From contig NZ_JAGIZA010000017.1 in NCBI RefSeq assembly GCF_017813365.1, positions 1 to 64,000 on the forward strand: DNA of 64,000 nucleotides. The letters are read 5' to 3'. A model generated the notes under the pieces. It ran no database searches, was not told where the DNA came from, and worked only from the letters and a program-made list of their open reading frames with translations. The position numbers and the translations under genes were made by a program. Within the stretch, counting starts at the first letter, position 1, and every line of letters starts with the position of its first letter. This DNA comes from Roseomonas indoligenes. Lineage in GTDB: Bacteria > Pseudomonadota > Alphaproteobacteria > Acetobacterales > Acetobacteraceae. Shown here one piece after another: positions 33,219 to 41,539 of this stretch.

Positions 33219-34100
33219 TTACGCCCTGCACTCCAGGGCATAGCCCTCCGAGGAAACCCTATCAGGCCCCGGGTTCCCGAGGCGAGATCGACCGGGTGTC
33301 TCGTCCAGCCCCGCCGCCGATGCGGCACTCGACGGTCCCTGACCCATGCCGCCGAGGGTGAGCAGGCTGTCGAGGAACACATCGGCGTCGACGGGCTTCT
33401 CCAGCAGCAGGGCTTGGTCACCGCGATCGCTGAGGTACTCGGCGGAATAGCCCGTCATGTACAGGAACGGCACCCGGATCGCGGTGAGAGCCTTCGCCAC
33501 CGGCGTGACGGCGGTCCCCCCGAGGTTGAAGTCGAGCACCGCAGCGTTGATACCGCCATCGGCCGCCGAGGCCTCGATGAGCCGGAGGGCACCGTCCACC
33601 GTTGGCACTGGACCCAGCACCTGAAAGCCCGCCTCCTCAAGGCACAGCGTGGTGTCCTCGGCGATCAGCCAGTCATCCTCCACCACGAGGACGCGGAGCT
33701 TGCGATCGGCCCTCTCGTCACGGTCCTGCCGCTCCGGCTCGGCCAGGGCCTCCGCGTTCTCCGACACCGGCGGGATCAGTCGGGCAAGGACGCCGAGTGC
33801 GTCTCGCACCGCAGCCTCGCGCATCTGCGGGTGGCCCGCGAAGCGGTCAGGCGGGGCGGAGGCGAGCGCGGTGAGGAAGCGCAGGTCCTCGTTCGTGTGC
33901 CGCTGTGGCACGTGGGAGAGCGCGAGCAAGGCCGCGCGCGCGGCCTCCTGCAAGGCGGCAAACGCCGCATGCGGTGCATTCCGTCGCAGGGCTCCGGCGG
34001 CGATGTCCGCTGCGGCCGTCGATCGGGCCGCATAGCCGCCATCGTGCCCGTCGTCGCAACGGCCGTCCCGGGCCTGCTGAAAGTCGTCTTGCTCGCTCAC
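33219..34100 (-). CDS. Response regulator with C-terminal receiver domain, no output domain
   Basis: 293 residues from a GTG with ggag nine bases upstream; an ATG at 34136 would add 12. The first 130 residues are helical and of unknown function. A receiver domain follows at about 135-250: acidic pocket EDD (141-143), phospho-acceptor Asp190 in AVLDFNLGG, Thr216 in MTGYS and Lys235 in LEKPVD. No DNA-binding or enzymatic output domain follows, and no histidine kinase is nearby. It probably acts by protein-protein contact. Confidence 0.85.
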   Translation of the reverse strand: MSEQDDFQQARDGRCDDGHDGGYAARSTAAADIAAGALRRNAPHAAFAALQEAARAALLALSHVPQRHTNEDLRFLTALASAPPDRFAGHPQMREAAVRDALGVLARLIPPVSENAEALAEPERQDRDERADRKLRVLVVEDDWLIAEDTTLCLEEAGFQVLGPVPTVDGALRLIEASAADGGINAAVLDFNLGGTAVTPVAKALTAIRVPFLYMTGYSAEYLSDRGDQALLLEKPVDADVFLDSLLTLGGMGQGPSSAASAAGLDETPGRSRLGNPGPDRVSSEGYALECRA

Positions 34101-34215
34101 GGGCCAGTCTCCGAGTGCTGCCGGCCGGGGTAACATCCCTGCCGCGGAGATGCTGTCCCATACCGTACCGCCCGCCCGGCCCGCTGCCGATTTCGGCCGG
34201 GGGTCCTGGCCGTCA

Positions 34216-34962
34216 TCAGGGCCGGTAGGGAGCCTTCGTGCCCGGAGCCAGCCCGAAATGGGCTTCGGAGAGGCGCCGGACGATGCCGTAGCACTCGCAG
34301 GCCGTGCTCTCGAGGCCCGGGCGATCGGTGATCTCCATCCGCCCCGCGCCGTAGCGGATGAAGCCCGCTCTCTGGAGCAGGCCCGCGGCCACCGTGACCC
34401 CGGCCCGGCGCACCCCGAGCATCATGGAGAGGAACTCGTGGGTCATGGGATAGGAGTCCCCGTCGGCCCGGTCGTGGCCCATCAGCAGCCAGCGCGCGAG
34501 GCGCTGCTCGATCCCGTGCCGCCCGTTGCAGGCCGCCGTCCGCGCGACCTGGCTGTGGTGGACGAGGGCGTAGCGGAGGAGGAGTGAGCGGAAGGCAGGG
34601 TGCGCGTCCAACGCCTCCGTGAAGCGCCTGGCCTCCATCCGGAGCGCCATCCCCGGGCACTGCACGATCGCCTCGATGTCGTCGGACTCAGCATCCAGCA
34701 GCACCGGCAAGCCAACCATGCCTTCACGGCCGACCAGGCCGACCTCGGCCGCGTCGCCATCCTCCATGTAGGCGAGCATCGACGCCCAGCCGCTCTCCAA
34801 GAAGAAGACATGGCGGACAGCACTGCCCGCGGGCTGCAGCACCTCGCGCAGGCCGATCTCGACCGGCTCCAGCCCGGGCCGGATCGCCTCCAGGACCGGC
34901 GGCGGGAGTGTCGCGAGAAGGCGGTTGCGGGTTGATGGAGGAGATGCAGCGGAGGTGGCCAT
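34216..34962 (-). CDS. Crp/Fnr-family regulator (copy 1)
   Basis: 248 residues. A cyclic-nucleotide-binding-like beta-barrel fills the N-terminal half (EIGLREVLQPAGSAVRHVFFLESGWASMLAYMEDGDAAEVGLVGREGM), then a dimerisation helix, then a winged HTH around MTHEFLSMMLGVRRAGVTVAAGLLQRAG. The RxSxA phosphate-binding motif of true cAMP receptors is absent, so the signal is unknown. It is closely similar to the next gene downstream in coordinate order (35207). Confidence 0.9.
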   Translation of the reverse strand: MATSAASPPSTRNRLLATLPPPVLEAIRPGLEPVEIGLREVLQPAGSAVRHVFFLESGWASMLAYMEDGDAAEVGLVGREGMVGLPVLLDAESDDIEAIVQCPGMALRMEARRFTEALDAHPAFRSLLLRYALVHHSQVARTAACNGRHGIEQRLARWLLMGHDRADGDSYPMTHEFLSMMLGVRRAGVTVAAGLLQRAGFIRYGAGRMEITDRPGLESTACECYGIVRRLSEAHFGLAPGTKAPYRP

Positions 34963-35206
34963 TGTAGCTCGTGCGTCCAGGGGGCGGCGGGAGCACGGCG
35001 AATCACCCAGCCACCCGCGCCGGGAAGGTCGCGGCGGATGGTGGGCGAGCTATAGGGGCAAGTGGTCGGATCCGTTGTGCGATACCGTGCACCGCCCACC
35101 GAAAAGCCGATCCGGCGAAGGGGCAGGGTGGGCGGGAACGGCCGGGAAAACCGCCCCGGACTGCCCTTCCATCGCCGGTCCGGTGCTTCTCGGCACTCTG
35201 GGGAAG

Positions 35207-35950
35207 CTATGCCCGTTGGAGGCCGCGGGCTCCGTCGGGCAGCCCGAACAGCCGATCAGAGGCCCGCCGGGCGGTCCCGTAGCACTCGCAGCCGACCCTC
35301 TCGAGGCCGGGCCGATCGGTGACGGTCATCTGGCCCGACCCGTAGTCGATCATGCCCGCCCGCCTCAGCCCGGCCGCGGCGGACGAGATTCCGGCCCGGC
35401 GCACCCCGAGCATCATGGAGAGGAATTCCTGCCTCATCGGGAAGGTGTCGCCCTCCACCGCGTCATGGCTGATCAGCAGCCAGCGCGCGAAGCGCTGCTC
35501 GATGCTGTGGTGCGCGTTGCAGGCCGCGGTGCGTGCGACCTGGGTGTGGTGGACGAGGGCGTAGCGGAGGAGGAGGCTGCGGAGAACGGGGTGCGCGTCG
35601 AGCGTCTCGCGGAGGGCGCCGGCCTCCATCCGCAGCGCGGTTCCCTGGTTCTGCATCATCGCCTCGAGGTCGTCGCGCTCGCCCCCGAGCAGAACTGCGA
35701 GCCCGACAACCCCATCGCGGCCGATGATCCCGACCTCGGCGGCGTCGCCGTCCTCCATGTAGGCAAGCATCGAGACGCAAATGGTCTCGGGGAAGAGGAC
35801 GAATGCGATCGGCTTCCCGGCCTCGTGCAGCACCTCGCGCAGGGCGAGTTCGACCCGGGTCAATTCGGGCCAGAGCTGGGCCAGCACGACCCGCGGGAGG
35901 GCGGAGAGAAGGCGGTTGCGGGTTGCGGGCGAGGGCAAGGCGGAGGCCAT
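35207..35950 (-). CDS. Crp/Fnr-family regulator (copy 2)
   Basis: 247 residues, paralogous to copy 1 along its whole length: both contain YALVHH.QVARTAACN, EFLSMMLGVRRAG and TDRPGLE..CECYG. Differences cluster in the recognition helix (ISSAAAGLRRAG against VTVAAGLLQRAG), suggesting different target sites. It lies next to, and divergent from, the molybdenum hydroxylase genes, so it may control them. Confidence 0.9.
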   Translation of the reverse strand: MASALPSPATRNRLLSALPRVVLAQLWPELTRVELALREVLHEAGKPIAFVLFPETICVSMLAYMEDGDAAEVGIIGRDGVVGLAVLLGGERDDLEAMMQNQGTALRMEAGALRETLDAHPVLRSLLLRYALVHHTQVARTAACNAHHSIEQRFARWLLISHDAVEGDTFPMRQEFLSMMLGVRRAGISSAAAGLRRAGMIDYGSGQMTVTDRPGLERVGCECYGTARRASDRLFGLPDGARGLQRA

Positions 35951-36364
35951 GGCGGCTCCTGCGACGGGGTGTCGGCGGGAGCGTGACGAGGCTCTCTGTC
36001 ACCCGTGCCAGGGTTCGCGGCGGGTGATGGGATGAAGTCTAGACCCGCGCGGGCGGAAAGGTTGAACGAAACCGTAAATCGGGCGAAGCCTTCCCGGAGA
36101 GGGCGGCAACTCATGTGCTTTGGCCCCCGGCGGCGCCGGTAATGACCGCCTGACGTTGTCAGCTGCGCTATGTCCAGCAGGAGGGCGGCTGGCGTTTGGG
36201 CCATCCACTAGCCTGTGGCTGTCCATTCGCGCGGGTCAGGCACTCAGCGCCCATTCATGGCTGACCGCGACGCGGGGGATTTCGCTTGACGCAATCCATG
36301 GCGGATCGTTGGCCGTCGGTCTAGTCTCGAAGCAACCGCCCCGTTTGGGCTTACGGAGACGACG
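35951..36364. other. Divergent region between crp-type gene and molybdenum hydroxylase operon
   Basis: 414 bp. A small inverted repeat CTGAC-GTT-GTCAG is at 36150-36162 and a TTGACG box at 36286-36291, without a clear matching -10. No gene is supported. It must hold the promoters of both flanking genes. Confidence 0.4.
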
Positions 36365-36814
36365 ATGCTCGAACTCTCGATCAACGGCCAGACCCGCCAA
36401 GTGGATGCCGAAGGTGACACGCCCCTTCTCTGGGTGCTGCGCGACAATCTCGGCATGACCGGCACGAAGTACGGCTGCGGCATCGCCCAGTGCGGCGCCT
36501 GCACCGTGCTGGTGGACGGCACCGCCACACGCGCCTGCGTCACCCCCGCCGAGAGCGTGGTCGGGGCCAAGGTGGTGACGATCGAGGCGGTGGAGCGCGA
36601 CCCCGTGGGCGCGAAGGTGGTGGAGGCCTGGGTCTCGCGCCAGGTCGCGCAGTGCGGCTACTGCCAGTCCGGCCAGGTCATGGCCGCGACGGCCCTGCTG
36701 CAGCAGACACCGAAGCCGACCGATGAGGACATCGCGGGCGCGATGACCAACCTCTGCCGCTGCGGTACCTACAACGCCATTGCCGCCGCCGTGCGGCAGG
36801 CCGCGACGGCCTGA
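36365..36814 (+). CDS. [2Fe-2S] subunit of a molybdenum hydroxylase (IorA-like)
   Basis: 149 residues, the usual small-subunit length. The first cluster is bound by GCGIAQCGACTV plus a later Cys (ATRACVTP), the second by QCGYCQSGQ and LCRCGTY. It passes electrons from the molybdenum cofactor to an acceptor. It stands 16 bp ahead of the large subunit and is followed by a cytochrome c gene, so electrons probably leave through that cytochrome to the respiratory chain. Confidence 0.93.
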   Translation: MLELSINGQTRQVDAEGDTPLLWVLRDNLGMTGTKYGCGIAQCGACTVLVDGTATRACVTPAESVVGAKVVTIEAVERDPVGAKVVEAWVSRQVAQCGYCQSGQVMAATALLQQTPKPTDEDIAGAMTNLCRCGTYNAIAAAVRQAATA

Positions 36815-36830
36815 GCGGGGAACGCAGACC

Positions 36831-39089
36831 ATGGACGGCATGATCAACCCCGGCACCGAGGACTTCCTCGGCACGCCGCTCTCCGATGTGACGATTCCCG
36901 AGGCGGGCGTCGCCAACCTCTCCCGCCGCGGCCTCTTCGGCGTCGGCGCCGGCGCGCTCCTTCTGGGCGTCATGGTGAAGGCCCGCCCGGCGCGCGCGCA
37001 GGGCGAGGGCCTGGCCGCCGCCGCGCCCCGCCCCGGCACCCAGGTCGCCGCCTTCCTGGAGTTCCACCCGGACGGCAAGGTGCGCCTCCTCTCTCCCTTC
37101 GTGGAGGGTGGGCAGGGCATCGCCACGGCCATGGCACAGATCGTCGGTGAGGAGCTGGACGTCGATCCCGCCCAGTTCATCGTGGACTGCGCCCCCCCGG
37201 GGGCCGACTACCTCGTCGTCAACGGCCGTCGCCTCACCGGTGGCAGCCTTTCCGTGCGCTCCAGCTACGCGACGATGCGCCAGCTCGGCGCCACCGCCCG
37301 GAACCTGATAGTCCGCGCCGCCGCCGCGCGGCTGGACGTGCCGGAGGCCGAGCTGACCACGGAGCCCGGCAAAGTCGTGCACAAGGCCTCCAGCCGCACG
37401 GTGCCCTATGCCGAGCTGGTGGAGGCCGCGCTGAAGCTGCAGCCGAGCGAGGTGGCGGCGCTGCGCGACCCTGCCACCTTCCGCTGGATCGGCAAGCCCG
37501 TCCCCCGCATCGACATTCGCGACAAGTCCACGGGCCGCGCGCAGTACGCGATCGACCTGCAGGTCGAGAACATGCTGCAGGGCGCCGTGACCCATGCCCC
37601 GCGCCTCGGCCAGGAGCCCGGTGCGCTGGCGAACGAGGCCGAGGTGCGCGCCATGCCCGGCGTGCACTCCGTCCACAAGCTGCCCGGCGCCGTTGCGGTG
37701 CTGGCGGATCGCTGGTGGCGGGCCCGCAAGGCGGTGGAGGCGCTGCAGGTCACCTGGGCCGACGCGCCGAACCCGAATGCCTTGCCCGCCGACTTCTCCT
37801 CGGCCGGCATGCTGGCCACGCTGCGCGCGGAGAAGGGAGCCGGTGCCCCCGCGGAGGAGAACGGCGACCTCGCCGCCGCCTTCGCCGGCGCGGCCAAGAC
37901 CATCGAGGCGGAGTACGACGCGCCCTACATCGCGCACGCGCAGCTCGAGCCTCCCTCGGCCGCCGCCCGCTTCAACGTGGACGGCACGCTGGACCTCTGG
38001 GTCCCGAACCAAGCACCCGAGATGTTCCAGGCCACCGCGGCCCGGATGGCAGGGCTGGAGCCGGGGAAGGTGAAGGTCCACTCCCCCATCCTCGGCGGCT
38101 TCTTCGGCCGGCACTTCCTGTACGAGGCCGCGGCGCCCTATCCACAGGCCATCGCCCTCGCCAAGGCGGTGAACCGCCCGGTGAAGGTGCTCTGGACGCG
38201 GGAGGAGGAGTTCCTGCGGGACGGCTACCGCCCCATGGGCTTCGTCCGCTTCAAGGGGGCGGTCGGCGCGGATGGCATGCCCGTCGCCCTCCAGGCCGCC
38301 GCCATCGGCGAGGGCCCGATCGGCCGCTACTTCACGCAGAGCCAGCCCGTGGATTCCTCGATGGTTGAGGGCATCGCCGGGAAGCCCTACGCCATCGCGG
38401 CCAAGCGCGTTGACTGCGTGAAGGTGAAGCAGCCGACGATCATCTCCTTCTGGCGCTCCGTCGGCCACTCGATGAACGACTTCTTCTACGAGTCCTTCCT
38501 CGACGAGCTGGCGACCGCGGGCGGCAAGGACCCGTTCGAGATGCGGCTGGCCATGCTCGGCGACAAGCCGCGGCAGGCGACGCTGCTGCGCGAGGTCGCC
38601 GCCCTTTCCGGCGGCTGGAAGCGCGGCCCCTTCGAGGTGGACGGCATCCGCCGCGCGCGGGGCGTGGCCATGGCCTCGCCTTTCGGTTCGGAGGTCGCCA
38701 CCATCGCCGAGGTCTCGATCACCGGCGGTGAGATCCGCGTGCACGACCTCTGGATCGCGATCGATCCGGGCCGTGCCGTGAATCCTGCCATCATCGAGGC
38801 CCAGGTGCAGTCCGCCGCCGCCATCGGGCTCTCCTCCTCCCTGCTGGAGGAGATCACCTACGACGCCGGCGTGCCGCAGCAGCGCAACTACGACACCTAT
38901 CCCATCCTTCCCCTGGCCCGCATGCCGCGGATCCATGTGAAGGTGGTGGAGAGTGGGGCCGCGCTTGGTGGCGTGGGCGAGCCGGGCGTGCCCGGCGTGC
39001 CGCCGGCCGTGGCGAATGCCGTGGCCGCGCTGACGGGCCAGCGCATCCGGAGCCTGCCGCTCTCCAAGGCGCGGCTGGGTTCCTCTTGA
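36831..39089 (+). CDS. Molybdopterin-binding large subunit, xanthine-dehydrogenase family (IorB-like)
   Basis: 752 residues from the ATG of MDGMINPG. A twin-arginine signal is present (NLSRRGLFGVGAGALLLG, residues 29-46, cleaved near ARAQ57), so the folded enzyme is exported with its iron-sulfur partner. Molybdenum-site segments include SPFVEGGQGI, GGFFGRHF, TRGE-like TREEEF, SFWRSVGHSMNDFFYESFLDEL and GVGEPGVPGVPPAVANA with the conserved Glu. IorB-type enzymes hydroxylate N-heterocycles or oxidise aldehydes; which one cannot be told. There is no FAD subunit, as expected for this group. Confidence 0.92.
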   Translation: MDGMINPGTEDFLGTPLSDVTIPEAGVANLSRRGLFGVGAGALLLGVMVKARPARAQGEGLAAAAPRPGTQVAAFLEFHPDGKVRLLSPFVEGGQGIATAMAQIVGEELDVDPAQFIVDCAPPGADYLVVNGRRLTGGSLSVRSSYATMRQLGATARNLIVRAAAARLDVPEAELTTEPGKVVHKASSRTVPYAELVEAALKLQPSEVAALRDPATFRWIGKPVPRIDIRDKSTGRAQYAIDLQVENMLQGAVTHAPRLGQEPGALANEAEVRAMPGVHSVHKLPGAVAVLADRWWRARKAVEALQVTWADAPNPNALPADFSSAGMLATLRAEKGAGAPAEENGDLAAAFAGAAKTIEAEYDAPYIAHAQLEPPSAAARFNVDGTLDLWVPNQAPEMFQATAARMAGLEPGKVKVHSPILGGFFGRHFLYEAAAPYPQAIALAKAVNRPVKVLWTREEEFLRDGYRPMGFVRFKGAVGADGMPVALQAAAIGEGPIGRYFTQSQPVDSSMVEGIAGKPYAIAAKRVDCVKVKQPTIISFWRSVGHSMNDFFYESFLDELATAGGKDPFEMRLAMLGDKPRQATLLREVAALSGGWKRGPFEVDGIRRARGVAMASPFGSEVATIAEVSITGGEIRVHDLWIAIDPGRAVNPAIIEAQVQSAAAIGLSSSLLEEITYDAGVPQQRNYDTYPILPLARMPRIHVKVVESGAALGGVGEPGVPGVPPAVANAVAALTGQRIRSLPLSKARLGSS

Positions 39090-39100
39090 GGGCTGGTGCG

Positions 39101-39469
39101 ATGCGGATCCTTCTCGTTGCCGCCCTCGCGGTCGCTGCCATGCCTGCTTTCGCGCAGGATGCGCCCGACCCGGCGAAGGGCCGGACGCTGTTCCAGCGGC
39201 AGTGCAGTGCCTGCCATCAGGTCACCGCAGCCCGCAACGGCGGTGGCCCCTACCTGCAGGGGGTTGTCGGCCGCCCGGCTGCCAGCGCGGAGGGGTTCAA
39301 CTACTCCCCCGCGCTGAAGGCCTCCGGCATCACCTGGAGCGTGGAGGAACTGAACGCCTTCCTCGCGGACCCGCAGGGCAAGGTGCGCGGCACGCGCCAG
39401 CCGATCCGCGTGACCAACGATTCCGACCGGCGCGACATCGTCGCCTACCTTGCCGCACCGGGTGGCTGA
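39101..39469 (+). CDS. Class I cytochrome c, probable electron acceptor of the hydroxylase
   Basis: 122 residues with a Sec signal (ILLVAALAVAAMPAFAQ) and one haem motif CSACH (35-39). GPYLQGVVGRPAAS and FNYSPALKASGITWS follow the mitochondrial-like class I pattern. The segment that normally supplies the axial methionine (GTKM or GTRMPF) reads GTRQPIRV, with Gln at position 100, so the sixth haem ligand is changed. The gene follows the large subunit by 11 bp with gaggg as ribosome site. A partner role with the molybdenum enzyme is inferred from position. Confidence 0.9.
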   Translation: MRILLVAALAVAAMPAFAQDAPDPAKGRTLFQRQCSACHQVTAARNGGGPYLQGVVGRPAASAEGFNYSPALKASGITWSVEELNAFLADPQGKVRGTRQPIRVTNDSDRRDIVAYLAAPGG

Positions 39470-39719
39470 GGCAGGGGGCGGCGGGCGGCAAGGGGTGATC
39501 GGGGCAGAACCGCGGGCGGCACTGCGTTTCTGACCCGCCGTGATAAGGCCTGTTCCGATTTTCCTGCGCAGTGCCAGCACCCGACAACCTGCGGGTCTGG
39601 CGCTTGCGGAACCGTCTGCACAGCTGCTCGGGACCGGGTGACCGCCTCAGCGAGGACCTGACTCCAGGAGGAGCATCGGGGACCTTCATCAAACAACGGG
39701 TCCGCGATGCGTCCGGCCA

Positions 39720-40397
39720 TCAGGCTCCGAAGAGGCGCCGGATGCCGCCATGCAGGTGATCCGCCATGGCCTGCCGCGCGGCCTGCTCATCCGCCGCCGC
39801 GATGGCTTCGGCGATGCGGGCATGCTCGCGCGCAATCTCGGGGCGGCGGTCGCCCTCCGGGCGGCCGGCGAGTTCGCGCGTCAGGCGGATGCCGGAGATC
39901 ATCTGCTCCCGAAACGCCTCCAGCGTTGTCAGGAAGAAGCGGTTGCCGGTTGCCCGCGCAATGGCGTGGTGAAAGGCGACGTCGGCCTCCAGCGCCGCCG
40001 GGTCCTCCTCCAGGCGCAGAAGGGCCTGCCTGATGGCGGCAACAGCGGCGGGATCGGCCCGCCGCGCGGCGTGGGCGGCAACCTCGCTCTCCAGGCTGCA
40101 GCGGAATTCCAGGAAGCCGCGCATGTCGGGAATGCTGTGGAGCGGGCCGAAGCCCGGCGCGGCAGGCCGGGTCGGCGCCCGGACATAGCTGCCGGAGCCC
40201 TTCCGGGAGACCACGTGCCCTTCCTCCCGCAGGCGGGCGAGGGCCTGGCGCAACACGGGGCGCGAGACCGCGAAGCGGCGCGCGAGGTCCAGCTCCGCCG
40301 GAAGGCGGGAGTCGCGCGGGAAGCTCTCTGAGCCCAGCAGGTCCTGAAGGCGCTCATAAACCTCGTCTGCGAGCGGCCGTCGCGCGGCTTGATCCAT
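39720..40397 (-). CDS. GntR-family regulator, FadR subfamily
   Basis: 225 residues from the ATG preceded by AGGAGAACGAGGC; the frame to 40670 is not needed. N-terminal winged HTH: VYERLQDLLGSESFPRDSRLPAELDLARRFAVSRPVLRQALARLREEGHVV. The C-terminal FCD helical domain has FRCSLESEVAAHAARR, DVAFHHAIARATGN and the metal-ligand His in EHARIAEAI. It is divergent from the sugar-acid operon starting at 40535 and is its likely controller. Confidence 0.92.
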   Translation of the reverse strand: MDQAARRPLADEVYERLQDLLGSESFPRDSRLPAELDLARRFAVSRPVLRQALARLREEGHVVSRKGSGSYVRAPTRPAAPGFGPLHSIPDMRGFLEFRCSLESEVAAHAARRADPAAVAAIRQALLRLEEDPAALEADVAFHHAIARATGNRFFLTTLEAFREQMISGIRLTRELAGRPEGDRRPEIAREHARIAEAIAAADEQAARQAMADHLHGGIRRLFGA

Positions 40398-40475
40398 GCC
40401 TCGTTCTCCTACGGCGTCCAGCCAAGCGCTGATCTGTAAAATCTGTCTGAAAATAGCCCTGAAATGCAATGAGAA

Positions 40476-40504
40476 TTGACAAGTTGGCGGGACTGGTAAA
40501 CCTG
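40476..40504. promoter_or_regulatory. Promoter/operator elements between GntR gene and the sugar-acid operon
   Basis: TTGACA (40476-40481) lies 54 bp before the Bug start, with a TGGTAAACCT element (40495-40504) near the expected -10 position. GGT-AA-ACC symmetry resembles the TGGT-Nx-ACCA operators of FadR-type regulators. The -10 itself is poorly defined. Confidence 0.35.
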
Positions 40505-40534
40505 GGGAGAACAAGACAACCGGGAGGACGCGCC

Positions 40535-41527
40535 ATGAGACGCCGCATGGGGCTTGGTGCCGCCATGGCCACGCTGCTCTCCGCCTGTGCCGTCTGGACG
40601 TCACCTGCGGCCGCCCAGATCCCGAACCGACCCGTGCGGATCGTGGTGCCCTTCGTGCCCGGCGGGACAAGCGACATCGTCGCGCGCATCCTCGCCGTCG
40701 GCGCGACGCCTTACCTGCCCGCCGGCGCGGTGGTGGAGAACAAGGCGGGGGCGGCGGGCAATATCGGGACGGCCGAGGTGGCGCGGGCCCAGCCGGACGG
40801 CACGGTGCTGATCCAGTGCACCATCGGCACCTGCGCGGCGAACCCCTTCCTCTATGCCAACACCGGTTACGACCTGCAGCGCAGCTTCGCGCCGGTGATC
40901 CTGACGGGGGCGGTGCGCAACGTGATGTCCGTCAGCAATGCCTTCCCGGCGAAGAACCTGGCAGAGGTGATCGCCGTCGTCCGGGCCAGGCCCGGCACGG
41001 TCACCTTCGGCTCCTCCGGCGTCGGTGCGTCCAACCAGCTGGCGCCGGAGCTGCTGCGCGGCATGCTCGGCATCAACTGGATCCACGTCCCGTATCGCGG
41101 CAGCGGTCCGGCGATCACCGACCTGATCGGCGGGCGGATCGATGTCTTCTTCGACAACCTGCCCTCCATCCTGCCGCAGATCCGCGCCGGCACGGTGCGC
41201 CCCGTTGCCGCTGTCTCCAACGAGCGCATCCCCGAGTTGCCGGACGTGCCGACCTTCCGCGAATCCGGCCTGCCCGAGCTGGCCCAGGGGCTGGAGATCG
41301 ACAGTTGGTTCGGCTTCCTTGCCCCTGTCGGCACGCCGGAGGCGACGGTGAACGCCCTCAACACCGCCTTCAATAAGGCGCTGGAGGACCCGACCTTGCG
41401 CCTGCGCCTGCAGGAGGCCGCGGTGGTGCCGCTGGGCGGCCCGCCCTCCCGCATGGCCGGGCAGCTGCGAAGCGAGGCGGCCCGCTGGGGCGAGGTGATC
41501 CGCACCAACCACATCAGCGCCGAGTAG
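40535..41527 (+). CDS. Bug-family solute receptor, possible lipoprotein
   Basis: 330 residues; ATG after GGGAGGACGCGCC. The leader MRRRMGLGAAMATLLSACAV contains LLSAC, a good lipobox, as well as a later AAAQ signal-peptidase I site, so it may be membrane-anchored. Core: NRPVRIVVPFVPGGTSDIV, AVVENKAGAAGNIG and IHVPYRGSGPAITDLIGG. It begins a seven-gene operon with an enolase-superfamily enzyme, two dehydrogenases, two more receptors and a GntR regulator. Confidence 0.92.
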   Translation: MRRRMGLGAAMATLLSACAVWTSPAAAQIPNRPVRIVVPFVPGGTSDIVARILAVGATPYLPAGAVVENKAGAAGNIGTAEVARAQPDGTVLIQCTIGTCAANPFLYANTGYDLQRSFAPVILTGAVRNVMSVSNAFPAKNLAEVIAVVRARPGTVTFGSSGVGASNQLAPELLRGMLGINWIHVPYRGSGPAITDLIGGRIDVFFDNLPSILPQIRAGTVRPVAAVSNERIPELPDVPTFRESGLPELAQGLEIDSWFGFLAPVGTPEATVNALNTAFNKALEDPTLRLRLQEAAVVPLGGPPSRMAGQLRSEAARWGEVIRTNHISAE

Positions 41528-41539
41528 GAGACCAGCCTG

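Noticed and set aside
36150-36162. CTGAC-GTT-GTCAG inverted repeat as an operator
   Set aside because: Only 5-bp arms, far from both starts; chance occurrence is likely, so it is mentioned only as part of the intergenic region.
36678-38936. 752-codon open frame on the minus strand
   Set aside because: It mirrors the molybdenum hydroxylase gene, which has clear domains, and itself shows only repetitive Gly/Arg/His-rich composition.
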